9,824 bases of DNA from an uncultured Collinsella sp. (lineage in GTDB: Bacteria > Actinomycetota > Coriobacteriia > Coriobacteriales > Coriobacteriaceae): assembly GCA_900555955.1 (NCBI GenBank), contig USNA01000020.1:1-9824 (forward strand), written 5' to 3'. The notes below the pieces were generated by a model. That model searched no databases, had not been told where the DNA came from, and saw only the letters and a program-made list of their open reading frames with translations. How positions within the stretch are numbered: the stretch's first letter is position 1; every line of letters starts with the position of its first letter. The position numbers were made by a program, and so were the translations under genes. Shown one piece after another: positions 1 through 8,400 of this stretch.

Positions 1-399
1 CCAACAGAGCGGGGTCCCCTAGCGGTGGCCTCCGGCCCCGCCGCCGTTGCCGTCGAGGGCGGCAAGAAGGTCCTCGACGACCTCAATACCAAAGGCGAGC
101 AGGTTCGCAAGGACGCCGGAACCCCCGATATCGCCCGCAGCGTGTCCGACATGTTCGAGCAGGCCGGTGGCACCATCTCCGACCTGACCGAGCGCCTGGG
201 CATGCAGGGCGAGACCGCGGCGCAGCGCGTGCTCGACGAGCTCATCCTGGCCCGCGTCCGCGTTATGACCGCCCCCGAGCGCACGGCCTTTTTGGCCCAT
301 GTGCGCGACATCGTCGATTCGGTCGAGGATAACGTGACCTCGGTGCCCGTCGAGTCCGTTGAGCCCGACGATGCAGAGGACACCGAAGAGGCCGAGTAG
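1..399 (+). CDS. Phasin-like small protein, 3' part (5' end outside window)
   Basis: The reading frame is open from base 1 to the TAG at 397-399, so the gene probably starts upstream of the window. A GTG at 25 could serve as a start, but no good Shine-Dalgarno precedes it and it falls inside a hydrophobic Ala/Val stretch (LAVASGPAAVAV) followed by a charged helix (GGKKVLDDLNTKGEQVRKD). That pattern resembles the N-terminus of short Gram-positive phasin-family proteins (COG3937-like), where a hydrophobic helix leads into a Lys/Glu-rich amphipathic helix. The middle is helical with no catalytic motif. The last 25 or so residues are very acidic (PDDAEDTEEAE). The next gene starts 8 bases after the stop, so the two are probably one transcript. 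Phasins coat polyhydroxyalkanoate granules in some bacteria, but the Gram-positive members next to AarF kinases have no firm role. The family call is tentative and the CDS is certain enough. Confidence 0.7.
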   Translation, partial: PTERGPLAVASGPAAVAVEGGKKVLDDLNTKGEQVRKDAGTPDIARSVSDMFEQAGGTISDLTERLGMQGETAAQRVLDELILARVRVMTAPERTAFLAHVRDIVDSVEDNVTSVPVESVEPDDAEDTEEAE

Positions 400-407
400 C
401 AGCGCAG

Positions 408-2171
408 ATGGCAGATTCCACCACCGATTACAACAATCTAGATCCCTTGGGTGACGATACGGCGGTTGTCGATGAGGTCGATGCCGCCGTCTCGGGCGCT
501 CGCAAGAAGCCGCGTGCTGTCGATATGGTTCCCGAAGAGCCCGACGCGATGGCGCCGGACGAGGAATACCAGCTCACGCCGGCAGGCCGCCGCGAACGCA
601 TTGGGCAGATCGTTCGCCTGATCAAAAAGTACCGCGTATGGGATAACCTCACGCCGGTGCGCCTGCGTCGTCTGCTCGAAGAGCTCGGCCCCATGTTCGT
701 CAAGATGGGGCAGATTCTGGCCAACCGCTCCGAGATTTTGCCGCAGCGGTTTTGCGACGAGCTGCGTCGCCTGCGCTCCGATGTAGAGCCGGTGCCGTAT
801 GAGGTAGTGCTCCGCTGTCTGGAAGAGGAATACGGCCAGCGCCTGGGGCAGATGTTCGACGCCATCGACCCCAACCCGCTCGGTAGCGCGTCGCTCGCGC
901 AGGTGCACCGCGCCCGCCTGGTGACCGGCGAGGACGTGGCCGTTAAGGTGCAGCGCCCCGGCGCGCAACAGGTCATGGCGCAGGACATCGACATCATCCG
1001 TTCGGTGGTGCGCATCGTTTCCAAGTTCGTCAACACCGATCAGTTTGTTGACCTGCACGGTGTGGTCGAAGAGCTGTGGACCTCATTTCGCGAGGAGACC
1101 AACTTTTTGGCCGAGGCCAAAAACCTCAACGATTTCTATGACTTCCACAAAAGCGTGCACGGCGTTTCGTGTCCCAAATCCTACCTGGACCTTTGCACCG
1201 AACACGTCGTGGTCATGGACTACATCGACGGCATCTCCATTGCCGATCCCGAGCGCCTGGTGGCCGAGGGCTATGACCTGGAAAAGATCGGCTCGGCGAT
1301 CGTCGAGGACTATTCGACGCAGGTGCTCGACGACGGCTTTTTCCATGCCGACCCGCATGCGGGAAACATCATCCTCAAAGACGGCATTGTCTACTTTATT
1401 GACCTGGGCATGGTCGGGCGCATGTCGAGCCACGACCGCGGTATCGTCAAGGATATGATTTTCGCCGTGGCCGAGGGCGATGTGCCCAAGCTCAAGGATT
1501 CGCTCATGCGTTTTGCCGTGACGCGCGGTGATTCGGCCGAGCTCGATCATTCGGCCTTTTTGTCCGATTTGGACTTTATCGTAGCCGACTTTGCAGGACT
1601 CGATCTTAAGGACCTGGATATCGGCGAGTTTTTGACCTCGTTGCTAAACCTGGCGCGCAAAAACGACGTTGAGCTGCCGAGCGTGGTGACGATGTTCGCC
1701 CGCGGCATGGTGACGCTCGAGGGTCTGCTGACCGAGTACATGCCCAACGTCAACATGATCCAGATCATCCAAGCGCACATCAAAAACGAGAAGAGCGCCT
1801 ATGCGCGCGTCCGCGAAATGGGGCGCGACTTTGCGGCGAGCAGCTATCGCGCGGCAAAAGGCTCGCTCGAGGCGGCCGAGTATCTGGGCTTGGCGTCGCG
1901 TATGCTCACGCGCGGTCAGCTTAAGGTAAACACGCAGATCATGAGCAGCGATAAGGCGCTGCGACAGCTGGGTGGAATTATCGACCGCATGTCGATGGCA
2001 ATTGTGATTGCCGGCCTGTTTATCGGCTCGTCGGTGGTGTACTACGCGCGCATCGAGCCGGTTGTGTTCGGTATCCCGGTCATTGGCTTTATGGGCTACG
2101 TGAGCGCGCTGGTGCTGGCGCTGATGCTGGGCCGCGAGATCTGGCGCAACAGCCACGGCGGCAAGCGTTAA
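408..2171 (+). CDS. AarF/UbiB (ABC1/ADCK) family atypical protein kinase-like protein, membrane-anchored
   Basis: This 587-residue protein carries the hallmarks of the UbiB/ADCK atypical kinase family: the KxGQ motif (K99-M-G-Q102), a modified Ala-rich nucleotide loop followed by the family QVHRA motif (GSASLAQVHRA, about 159-169), the ATP-site lysine in VAVKVQRPG (K180), the helix with paired acidic residues (REETNFLAEAKN, 228-239), the catalytic loop HADPHAGN (313-320) and the DFG-equivalent DLG (332-334). Two hydrophobic segments near the C-terminus (about 530-547 and 553-576) are predicted to anchor it in the membrane, as in other family members. Residues 1-55 are acidic and probably disordered. 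The family supports ubiquinone biosynthesis or lipid/quinone handling through ATPase activity; in an organism likely to lack ubiquinone, the substrate is unknown. The ATG at 408 is poorly served by a Shine-Dalgarno, so translation may be coupled to the upstream gene ending at 399. No disrupted motif is seen. Confidence 0.95.
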   Translation: MADSTTDYNNLDPLGDDTAVVDEVDAAVSGARKKPRAVDMVPEEPDAMAPDEEYQLTPAGRRERIGQIVRLIKKYRVWDNLTPVRLRRLLEELGPMFVKMGQILANRSEILPQRFCDELRRLRSDVEPVPYEVVLRCLEEEYGQRLGQMFDAIDPNPLGSASLAQVHRARLVTGEDVAVKVQRPGAQQVMAQDIDIIRSVVRIVSKFVNTDQFVDLHGVVEELWTSFREETNFLAEAKNLNDFYDFHKSVHGVSCPKSYLDLCTEHVVVMDYIDGISIADPERLVAEGYDLEKIGSAIVEDYSTQVLDDGFFHADPHAGNIILKDGIVYFIDLGMVGRMSSHDRGIVKDMIFAVAEGDVPKLKDSLMRFAVTRGDSAELDHSAFLSDLDFIVADFAGLDLKDLDIGEFLTSLLNLARKNDVELPSVVTMFARGMVTLEGLLTEYMPNVNMIQIIQAHIKNEKSAYARVREMGRDFAASSYRAAKGSLEAAEYLGLASRMLTRGQLKVNTQIMSSDKALRQLGGIIDRMSMAIVIAGLFIGSSVVYYARIEPVVFGIPVIGFMGYVSALVLALMLGREIWRNSHGGKR

Positions 2172-2321
2172 TGACCCCTGGGGGACGGAGGAAAACGGAT
2201 CATTTTGCTCAGCGATCCATCCATGCCCTAATCTATCGCAAACCATAGCTTTTACCTTGGGCTTCGCCTGCGTGCGGGGCCCTTTGCGTGATACCATAAT
2301 GACAGTAATAATCGATGGCCT
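2172..2321 (+). other. Intergenic region upstream of riboswitch
   Basis: This 150-base gap separates the kinase gene from the riboswitch aptamer. No convincing intrinsic terminator for the upstream gene is visible: short inverted repeats exist (GGATC/GATCC around 2198-2219, GGGC/GCCC at 2259-2262 and 2279-2282), but none is followed by a run of T. The AT-richest part (2291-2312) lies just before the aptamer and is the natural place for a promoter. Confidence 0.5.
2284..2312 (+). promoter_or_regulatory. Possible sigma-70-type promoter for the riboswitch transcript
   Basis: TTGCGT at 2284-2289 and TAATAA at 2306-2311 (or AATAAT at 2307-2312) are spaced 16-17 bases apart. A start site about 6-8 bases further on would begin the RNA just ahead of the aptamer's first helix strand at 2322, which is where a riboswitch leader should begin. 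The -35 match is only partial. An alternative -10 is CATAAT at 2295-2300, which has no good -35 partner. Confidence 0.4.
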
Positions 2322-2494
2322 AGATGGTGGTGCGGAGACGCACGAATGCGCGGTTTTCCTGCGCGTTTGGGAGAATCGGGGTGCAAGTCCCCGGCTGTAC
2401 CAGTAACCGTAATTCCTCTTGGCCCGGGATGGTCGCGTTGCAGATCGGACGGCGCGCCCGGGTCGGTAAGGTTAAGTCGGATCGCCTCCCATCT
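2322..2494 (+). ncRNA. Cobalamin riboswitch aptamer
   Basis: The conserved core reads GGGAGAATC then GGGGTGCAAGTCCCC, followed by GGCTGTACCAGTAACCGTAA (2379-2413), matching the GGGAA...GGTGnAAnTCC...GCTG...ACnGTAA signature of the cobalamin family (Rfam RF00174). The B12 box follows at 2475-2490 (AGTCGGATCGCCTCCC), a diverged form of AGYCAGGAGACCTGCC. The closing helix P1 is perfect: AGATGG at 2322-2327 pairs with CCATCT at 2489-2494. Inside, GTGCG-GAGA-CGCAC (2329-2342) forms a capped stem, and the peripheral arm is supported by CCCGGG strands around 2423-2428 and 2458-2463. It lies upstream of the DUF4430 surface-protein gene and would normally reduce expression of that gene when cobalamin is plentiful. 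Boundaries follow P1; any downstream L13 kissing partner lies outside them. Confidence 0.88.
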
Positions 2495-2636
2495 TGTACG
2501 CGGCCGCGGCGCATGCCGCCGGTATGCGTTGGGCTCTGGAGGGAAGGGGGCCCCGATGGGGGTACTCGGGCGCAATATGCGCAATGATGTGGGGCAGCCG
2601 CTGGGCAATGCTCCAAGTGCAGACAGTAGGAGACAA
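2495..2636 (+). promoter_or_regulatory. Riboswitch expression platform / leader
   Basis: This region joins the B12 box to the preferred start codon. It contains several short hairpins: GCGGC-GCAT-GCCGC near 2503-2517, GGGC (2531-2534) with GCCC (2550-2553), and GCGCA-ATA-TGCGC (2569-2581). None is followed by a U-tract, so transcription attenuation by an intrinsic terminator looks unlikely and control of ribosome access is more plausible. The GGGC/GCCC loop contains CTGG, which could pair with CCAG in the aptamer's L5 loop (2400-2403), as the family's L5-L13 kissing interaction does. This pairing is only four bases and is a guess. Confidence 0.45.
2628..2632 (+). promoter_or_regulatory. Ribosome binding site deciding the giant gene's start
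   Basis: AGGAG lies 4 bases before ATG 2637 and 10 bases before the in-frame ATG 2643 (protein begins MDM). This places the start just ahead of a good signal peptide. A competing site, GGAGGG at 2538-2543, sits 12 bases before another in-frame ATG at 2556; that start would add 27 residues with no obvious function. Confidence 0.55.
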
Positions 2637-4343
2637 ATGGATATGTTTGAGGACGAGTGCCAGCGCGCCTCGTGGCGTCGTCATGGAGCGATTGTCCGCG
2701 GCGTGGCCAAGCGCGGTCTGGTGGCGTTCCTGGCTTTTGCCATGGCTTTTGGCACCACGCCGGCGCAACTTTGGGCCGAGGGCGCCGAGGGCATTGCCGA
2801 GGCCGTGGCTCAGGCCGCAACGGGCGGCGAGGGCGCGGCGGCCTATGAGGGCACTGCTGCCGCCGATACCGGTGCGAACGATGCTGCCGTGGAGGACGGC
2901 ACGGGTACCAGTGACGCTGCTGCCGGTCAGGGTACGACTTCGGGCGCCGCGAAGGGCGATGACGCCGCAGGTGATGCGGCTGATTCCGGCAGTTCCACCG
3001 CGATGCCTGCTGTCGCTTCGGAGCAGGGCGAGCCGAAGGCCGCTGCCGCTTCTGCCACGACGCTTTCCAGCGTGGCCAGGGTCTGCATCCAGGACACCAA
3101 GGATGAGAACTACTCGTATTCCACGAAGTCCGGCGCGCTCAATGCGGGTGATACGCTCTGGGCCAATATGTACGATAAGGATGAGGACGACTACTACAGT
3201 TCGGCTTATTCCGTCTCCAATCCTGGCACCTGGACTTACACCTGGCTCGCCGGCACGACCAGGGCCAGCAGCAATGTCGCCGACTACACCGAGGTCGTAG
3301 GCCACGAGCAGTCGCTCACCGTCACCGCCGCGATGGAAGGCAAATACTTCATCTGCAAGGTGACCGCGGACGGTAAGGACTACTACGGTCCGTCCGTCTC
3401 TGATGGCTCGGGCATCAATGCCAACTTCATCCCCGGTCCCGTGTTGGGCGCCGGGCAGATGGAGCTTAGCAGCGTCAAGCTCAGTAGCGACACGCCGAGC
3501 ATAGGCGATACCCTTACGGCGACTCCGTACAAGGATTGGTCGAGCCCCGCGGGCTCCGACGCCAAGGTTACCTACACGTGGTCCGCATCCACCTCGCAGT
3601 CCTCGGGCTTCACCAAGATCGAGGGCGCGACGGGCGCTTCCCTCACGGTAACCGATGACCTCGAGGGCAAGTACATTAAGGTCGAGGCCACTGCCGGCGT
3701 CAACACGGTGAGCAAGACCACTTCCAGCAAGGTCAAACAGGCCGGTGCGGTCGAGATTTCGGCCGTGTCCATCATCAACACCAAGGACAACACGAGTGTC
3801 TTTGCGGTGGGGGATACCGCTAAGGCCCGCGCCAAGGAGAAGGGCGGCGCGTACGGCGCATTCGTCGACGCGAGCAAGCTCAACTATCAGTGGCAGTGCT
3901 CTGACACCAAGAGTGGCACGTATACCGACATTGCGGGCGCCACGGGTGAGACCCTCGAGCTTACCGACGCTTTGGGCGGCAAGTACCTCAAGTGCAAGGT
4001 GTCTTCGAAGATCGGCTCCTCGAGCTTGACCAACTCGACGGGCGCTCTCGTTGCGGCTACCGGTTCAATTAATGTCACGAGCGTGACTATGAACCCGACT
4101 TCGGGCAAAGTCGAGGTTGGTTCCACGATTACGGCGACTGCCAAGGCGGGTTCCACCGACGTTACCGCCGATTCGCATGTCACGTGGCAGTGGTATAAGG
4201 GCACCTCGAACTACGCGAGCTCGTGCAACACGCCTATCGAGGGTGAGACCGGTAACACTCTGACGGTGACCGCCGCCCTTAAGGGCTGCTACGTCGTGGC
4301 TAAGGCCAATGGGCGGGAGGCGGGGGCCGAGGCGTATAGGTAG
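2637..4343 (+). CDS. Giant secreted surface protein, N-terminal piece: signal peptide, linker, Ig-like repeats 1-4
   Basis: From ATG 2637 the frame gives 568 residues before a TAG at 4341-4343. Upstream extension to 2346 would overlap the riboswitch and is not credible. A signal peptide is clear: Arg/Lys-rich n-region (RR at 14-15, KR at 25-26), hydrophobic core (GLVAFLAFAMAF, 27-38) and a likely cleavage after A47 (QLWA-EG). Residues 48 to about 143 are an Ala/Gly/Asp/Ser-rich, low-complexity linker. Four Ig-like repeats follow (about 3072-3455, 3456-3746, 3747-4064 and from 4065). They share a Y/W-x-W strand (TYTW, YQWQ, WQWY), an EGATG-type turn, a SLTVT strand and a GKYIKV strand. The fourth is cut by the frame change: its last strand and linker continue in the next frame as SYGEQKPYYAAGPV. 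This is therefore the first part of one longer protein, not a complete gene. Expression should fall under the cobalamin riboswitch just upstream. Confidence 0.85.
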   Translation: MDMFEDECQRASWRRHGAIVRGVAKRGLVAFLAFAMAFGTTPAQLWAEGAEGIAEAVAQAATGGEGAAAYEGTAAADTGANDAAVEDGTGTSDAAAGQGTTSGAAKGDDAAGDAADSGSSTAMPAVASEQGEPKAAAASATTLSSVARVCIQDTKDENYSYSTKSGALNAGDTLWANMYDKDEDDYYSSAYSVSNPGTWTYTWLAGTTRASSNVADYTEVVGHEQSLTVTAAMEGKYFICKVTADGKDYYGPSVSDGSGINANFIPGPVLGAGQMELSSVKLSSDTPSIGDTLTATPYKDWSSPAGSDAKVTYTWSASTSQSSGFTKIEGATGASLTVTDDLEGKYIKVEATAGVNTVSKTTSSKVKQAGAVEISAVSIINTKDNTSVFAVGDTAKARAKEKGGAYGAFVDASKLNYQWQCSDTKSGTYTDIAGATGETLELTDALGGKYLKCKVSSKIGSSSLTNSTGALVAATGSINVTSVTMNPTSGKVEVGSTITATAKAGSTDVTADSHVTWQWYKGTSNYASSCNTPIEGETGNTLTVTAALKGCYVVAKANGREAGAEAYR

Positions 4344-5403
4344 CTACGGCGAGCAGAAGCCGTACTATGCGGCGGGTCCTGTCTCCGTCGCTGGCCAAGT
4401 TGAGCTGTACGACGTGCAGTTTGAGGGCTCTCCTGCCACCAACGGCGTGCACGTGGGCGATACGCTCAAGACCAAGGTGCGCAAAAAGGACGGTTCGCGC
4501 TACAGCTATATCGACCGCACCGATAATGTGACCTACCAGTGGCAGTATGCAAATACCAGCTCGAGCTACGACTCCGCTTACACCGATATCCCCGGTGCTA
4601 CCAAGGCTACCTATACCGTTGACGCCGTCTATGCCGGCAAGTACCTGCGCGTGAATGTGACGAGCGAAAATACCGTTTTCAGCACGCAGAAGAAGAGCTC
4701 GTACGGTACGCAGTCCGTTGTCCCGCTCGGCCCCGTGACGCTCAAGGGTCAGTACAAGCTGGCGGGCATCGAACTTGCCGATAAGAACGTTACGCTGAGT
4801 GTGGGCTCAAAGATCACGCCGAGCGTGCAGGTTCCGGGCAGCTGGTCGGGCTCGACGAAGGACGTGCCCGACGATGCCGAGTTGACCATGGCGTGGTACG
4901 CCAAGGGCGAGGGCGATGCCGATTGGACCGAGCTCACCGACGGCATCGATACGACCGATGGCAGCCTGACCATTTCGGACGCGCTTGTTGGCAAGCGCAT
5001 TAAAGTTACGGCGAGCGCTCTCGATAACACGGTTGAGTGGGTTTCTTCCGATAGCGTTACCGCGGCGGGGGAGTATAACCTGCTGCGCATGACCACTACG
5101 CCGCAGATCAATAGCGATTCGATCCATCTCGTCTCGGGCGATAGCGTGAAGGCGACGGCGCAGGCTAAGCGCGCTGACGGCTCGACCACCAACGGTATCG
5201 ACGTCACCGATCAAGCGACTGTTGTCTGGTACGCGGCTGACGACGCGAAGGCCTCTGCGGCCGACTGGACACTTCTGCCCGACATGTCGGGCGCCACGGC
5301 AACGGTTTCGGCTTCTGCCGCGGGCAAGTATCTGAAGGCTGTCGCCACGAGCGGCAGCTCGACGGTCGAGCTTGTCTCTGCCAATCCCGTGATCGCCGCA
5401 GGC
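3072..5403 (+). repeat. Array of seven Ig-like protein repeats
   Basis: Seven diverged copies of about 95-130 residues start near 3072, 3456, 3747, 4065, 4375, 4732 and 5071. Each has a GDTL/GSTI-type early strand, a central W or YxW strand, a short turn such as GATG, a SLTVT/TYTV strand and GKYLKV/GKRIKV followed by an AxxG-type linker (QAG, AATG, YAAG, PLG, TAAG, IAAG). They are probably a stalk lifting the binding domains off the cell surface. Confidence 0.75.
4309..4343 (+). other. Apparent frameshift 1 in the giant gene
   Basis: Coding passes from frame 0 to frame 1 within this stretch, so one base is extra (or two are missing). Removing one G of 4339-4340 gives GAG GCG TAT AGT AGC TAC GGC GAG, a smooth join reading EAYSSYGEQKPYY. 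The five-G run at 4322-4326 is an equally possible site. Codons in both frames here (GGG, CGG, AGG) are unlike the rest of the gene, hinting at several base errors or local decay. Confidence 0.85.
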
Positions 5404-8400
5404 TCTCTTGAGGCCGCAGTCCAAAAGCTCAACGATGCCAATAAACAGATCGCCGTTGATTACAGCGCTAAGGGCGGCAACGTCAATGACGCGCTGAAGG
5501 CGCAGCTTGCCGATCTGGGATTTACCGATATTGACGTCAAGGTCTCCGAGGGCGGCGTTGCCTTTAATGCAGAGGATGACAAAGCCACGGTCGGTATCTC
5601 CGACGCTCAGGATAAGACCAACGGCGATGTGACCTTCTTCTTCATTGACCCCAACGACTACACCGGTTACAACATCGACGGTCTGCGTAGCGCCGAGGTC
5701 GTGTTTGAGCTGTCGCGTGGCGACGAAACCGAATACTATCAGCCCAGCAAGACAGTGCAGGTTGCTTGGGACGAAGCCCGCGTTCAGCAGATGCTCGACG
5801 ATGCTGCCGAGCAAATTGCCATAGGCTACGCTTCGGGCGATTCGGCCGAGTCCGTCACGTCGAATCTCACGCTTCCGTACCGCGCAGGCTCCAAGAGCAA
5901 GTTCGAGGTTGAATGGAAGAGCTCCGACGGCGATGTCATTTGGCCGTCCGGTTATGGCTGGGACGACTACACCGGCAAGGTGACGCGCTTTTCGAGCGAT
6001 CGCACCGTAACGCTGACCGCGACCGTTTCGTTTGTGAGCGGTGGCCCGTCTGACGTTAAGGGCGCGCACGACTTCACCGTGACGGTCAAGGGTGATCCCG
6101 AGAAGGTCGCCGCCGACAAGAAGGCGCTGCAGGAGAAGGTCGATGCGGCCTTTACCTACGACAATATCAAGTACTCCGGCACCGACGCGGTCGCTAACAA
6201 GGATGGCCTGACCGCCGATCTGCAGATGCCGCGCACGAGCACGCTTAATATCGACGGCAAGTACTACAAGGTCGAGTACTCCGCCAGCACCGATGACATC
6301 ACGTTCAACGGCTACAAGGGCACGGTCTATCAGCCACTGCCTGGCAAAGAGGCAGCGAAGACCAAGATCACCCTTACGGTGACCGATAAGTCCAACGCCG
6401 AGGTCACGGCAAGCAAGACCCTCGACTTTGCGATTTCTCCGCAGGACCAGGGCGAGCTCGATGCCGAGCTTTCTCTTATGGAAAAGGCGAAGGCCGGCTA
6501 TGCTGCCGCCATTCTGAATGGCCAGGACGCCAATGCCGTTTCGGCGGACATGCACGCGTTCCAGAAGGCGTATCTCGATGCCGACGGCAACCTTGCCTGG
6601 AGCTACAACAAGACGACGACCGATTCGACGTCCCTTGGTATTGTTCCGGAGGATCTGCCTGGCTATGACGCGATGTCCGGGCAGGATTGGCGTCTGTTTA
6701 AGTCGAGCAACAGCTCTATTGTCTCCGCAGAGAATCTCAAGGTCACGCAGCCGCAGTACAACACGAAGGTTGTCGTTTCCTCGCGCCTGACGAGTGAGAA
6801 GTACGCTCGCTATGCTGAGCGCTATCCCGACAATGCCACGTATGCCAAGCTTGCCAACCAGGATGTCTCGGCAACGTTGACGGTCGTGGGCACGAGTGGT
6901 CAAAACAGCCCCGAGGTCACAGCGACGTGCTCGGTTATTGGCGTCGACGCCAAGGGCAAGCAGCAGACGTGGGCTGCCGCTTCGCAGTACACGCTCAAGA
7001 ACGGCTCGACTGCCGCCGATCTTTCCGAGGAGCTCTTTAAGCAGGCTGGCCTCAAGGCCGACTACGACCCCAACGGCTCTTGGGGTTGGGTGCTCAATTC
7101 CATTACGTCGCCTTTCGATGCCGATCGCACCCTTGCATACGACACTGCTACGGGTGCCTATTGGCAACTATTCATCAACGGCGTCGCTGCGTCGGTGGGT
7201 GCTGGCAACTACAAGCTCGAGGCGGGCGACTCTGTCGTCTGGTGTTACTCGAAGTACGGTGACCCTGCGCCCACCGACCAGCTTTCGGTAAGCTGTACCG
7301 TTGTCGGTCAGGACGCTTCAGGTGCTCAGCAGACGTGGGCGCAACCTACGACCTCGCTGGTGGAAGAGGGCGCAACTGCCGCCGATCTTTCCGAGCAGGT
7401 CTTTAAGCAGGTCGGTATTGGCGCCGACACTGGCACGGGCTCGTACGGTTGGTTCCTCAATTCGTTGACCTCGCCGTTCGAAAAGAACGTGACGCTTTCG
7501 ACCGAGCAGGTTAACGAGAGTACCTGGAAATACTGGCAGTTCTTTGTCAACGGCAAGATGGCCAATGTCGGCGCCGGCAACTACACGCTCAAGGCCGGCG
7601 ATGAGATTGCCTGGGTCTATGGTTCCGATGGCACCATGCCCGGTCAGGTTTCTGTCTCGATGGAGATCATCGGCAAGAAGGACGATAAGGCACAGCGCTG
7701 GACCGATCCTTCGAAGCAGGTGTTTGTTGGGGGCACGACGATCAAGGACGCCACTGCCGCCTACTTTGATGCCTTGGGCATCAAGTCCGAGATGTACGAT
7801 CAGCTGGGCTTCTGGGGCGTTCACAGCCTTGTCTCTCCGCTTGACGGCACTAAGTTGGCCGGCGCTTGGTCGTACTTTGTTAACGGTGTTCCCGGTTCTC
7901 AGCTCGATAGTGACTACGTGCTCAAGTCGCGTGACAAGATCGTCTGGGCTTATGCTGCCGGCGATACGGTGCCTAATCCCGACGAGGTCGTAGTCAATCC
8001 GAGCGCCCCGCGTCCGACCGATTGGAAGTCCGATTGGGACGGCAAGTCCAATGCGGCGGTCGAGAACGTTTCGACGCCTACGGGTGCGCTAGCGAGCTCT
8101 TGGACGTTCGACTGGAAGGCGTATTCTGGTTCGGCGTATCCCAACGCGAGTGAACCTATTGTCGTGAACGGCAACGTGTATCTTGCCGTCAACAAGCGTT
8201 TGCTAAAGATTGACGCCAAGTCGGGCAAGGTCCTTGCCGAGTCGAATCTTAAGACTGCGGTCGGTTACACCTCGCGCCCGATTTATGCGAACGGTTTGGT
8301 TATTGTTCCGCTTGACGGCGGTGCGGTCCAGGCTCTGACGGCTGACGCGCTCACAACGGTTTGGGTCACCGACTCCGTGAGCGAGACTGCTCAGTCGAAT

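Noticed and set aside
438..1058. Minus-strand frames of about 200 residues opposite the kinase gene
   Set aside because: They oppose conserved kinase motifs and have no start signal or recognisable domain.
2259..2282. Hairpin GGGC/GCCC as a terminator of the kinase gene
   Set aside because: The stem is only four pairs around a large loop and only three T follow, so it does not qualify as an intrinsic terminator.
2346..2636. Upstream extension of the giant protein to 2346
   Set aside because: It would translate the cobalamin aptamer itself. The signal peptide and ribosome site support a start at 2637 or 2643.
2494..3300. Alternative + strand frame of 268 residues
   Set aside because: It is Arg/Pro-rich and overlaps the signal-peptide and linker coding frame; it is a shadow of that gene.
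4309..4341. ATG 4309 as a true start of an independent gene
   Set aside because: It has no ribosome site, its first codons are Arg/Gly-rich and atypical, and the product would begin in the middle of an Ig-like repeat without a signal peptide.
3072..5403. Nucleotide-level tandem repeat or CRISPR-like array
   Set aside because: The Ig-like copies are similar only at the protein level and differ in length; there are no short identical repeats with regular spacers.
4807..7167. 786-residue open frame on the minus strand opposite the giant gene
   Set aside because: It is Arg/Gly/Val-rich with no recognisable domain and lies exactly opposite well-supported Ig-like and DUF4430 coding sequence. Long antisense frames are common in GC-rich genes.
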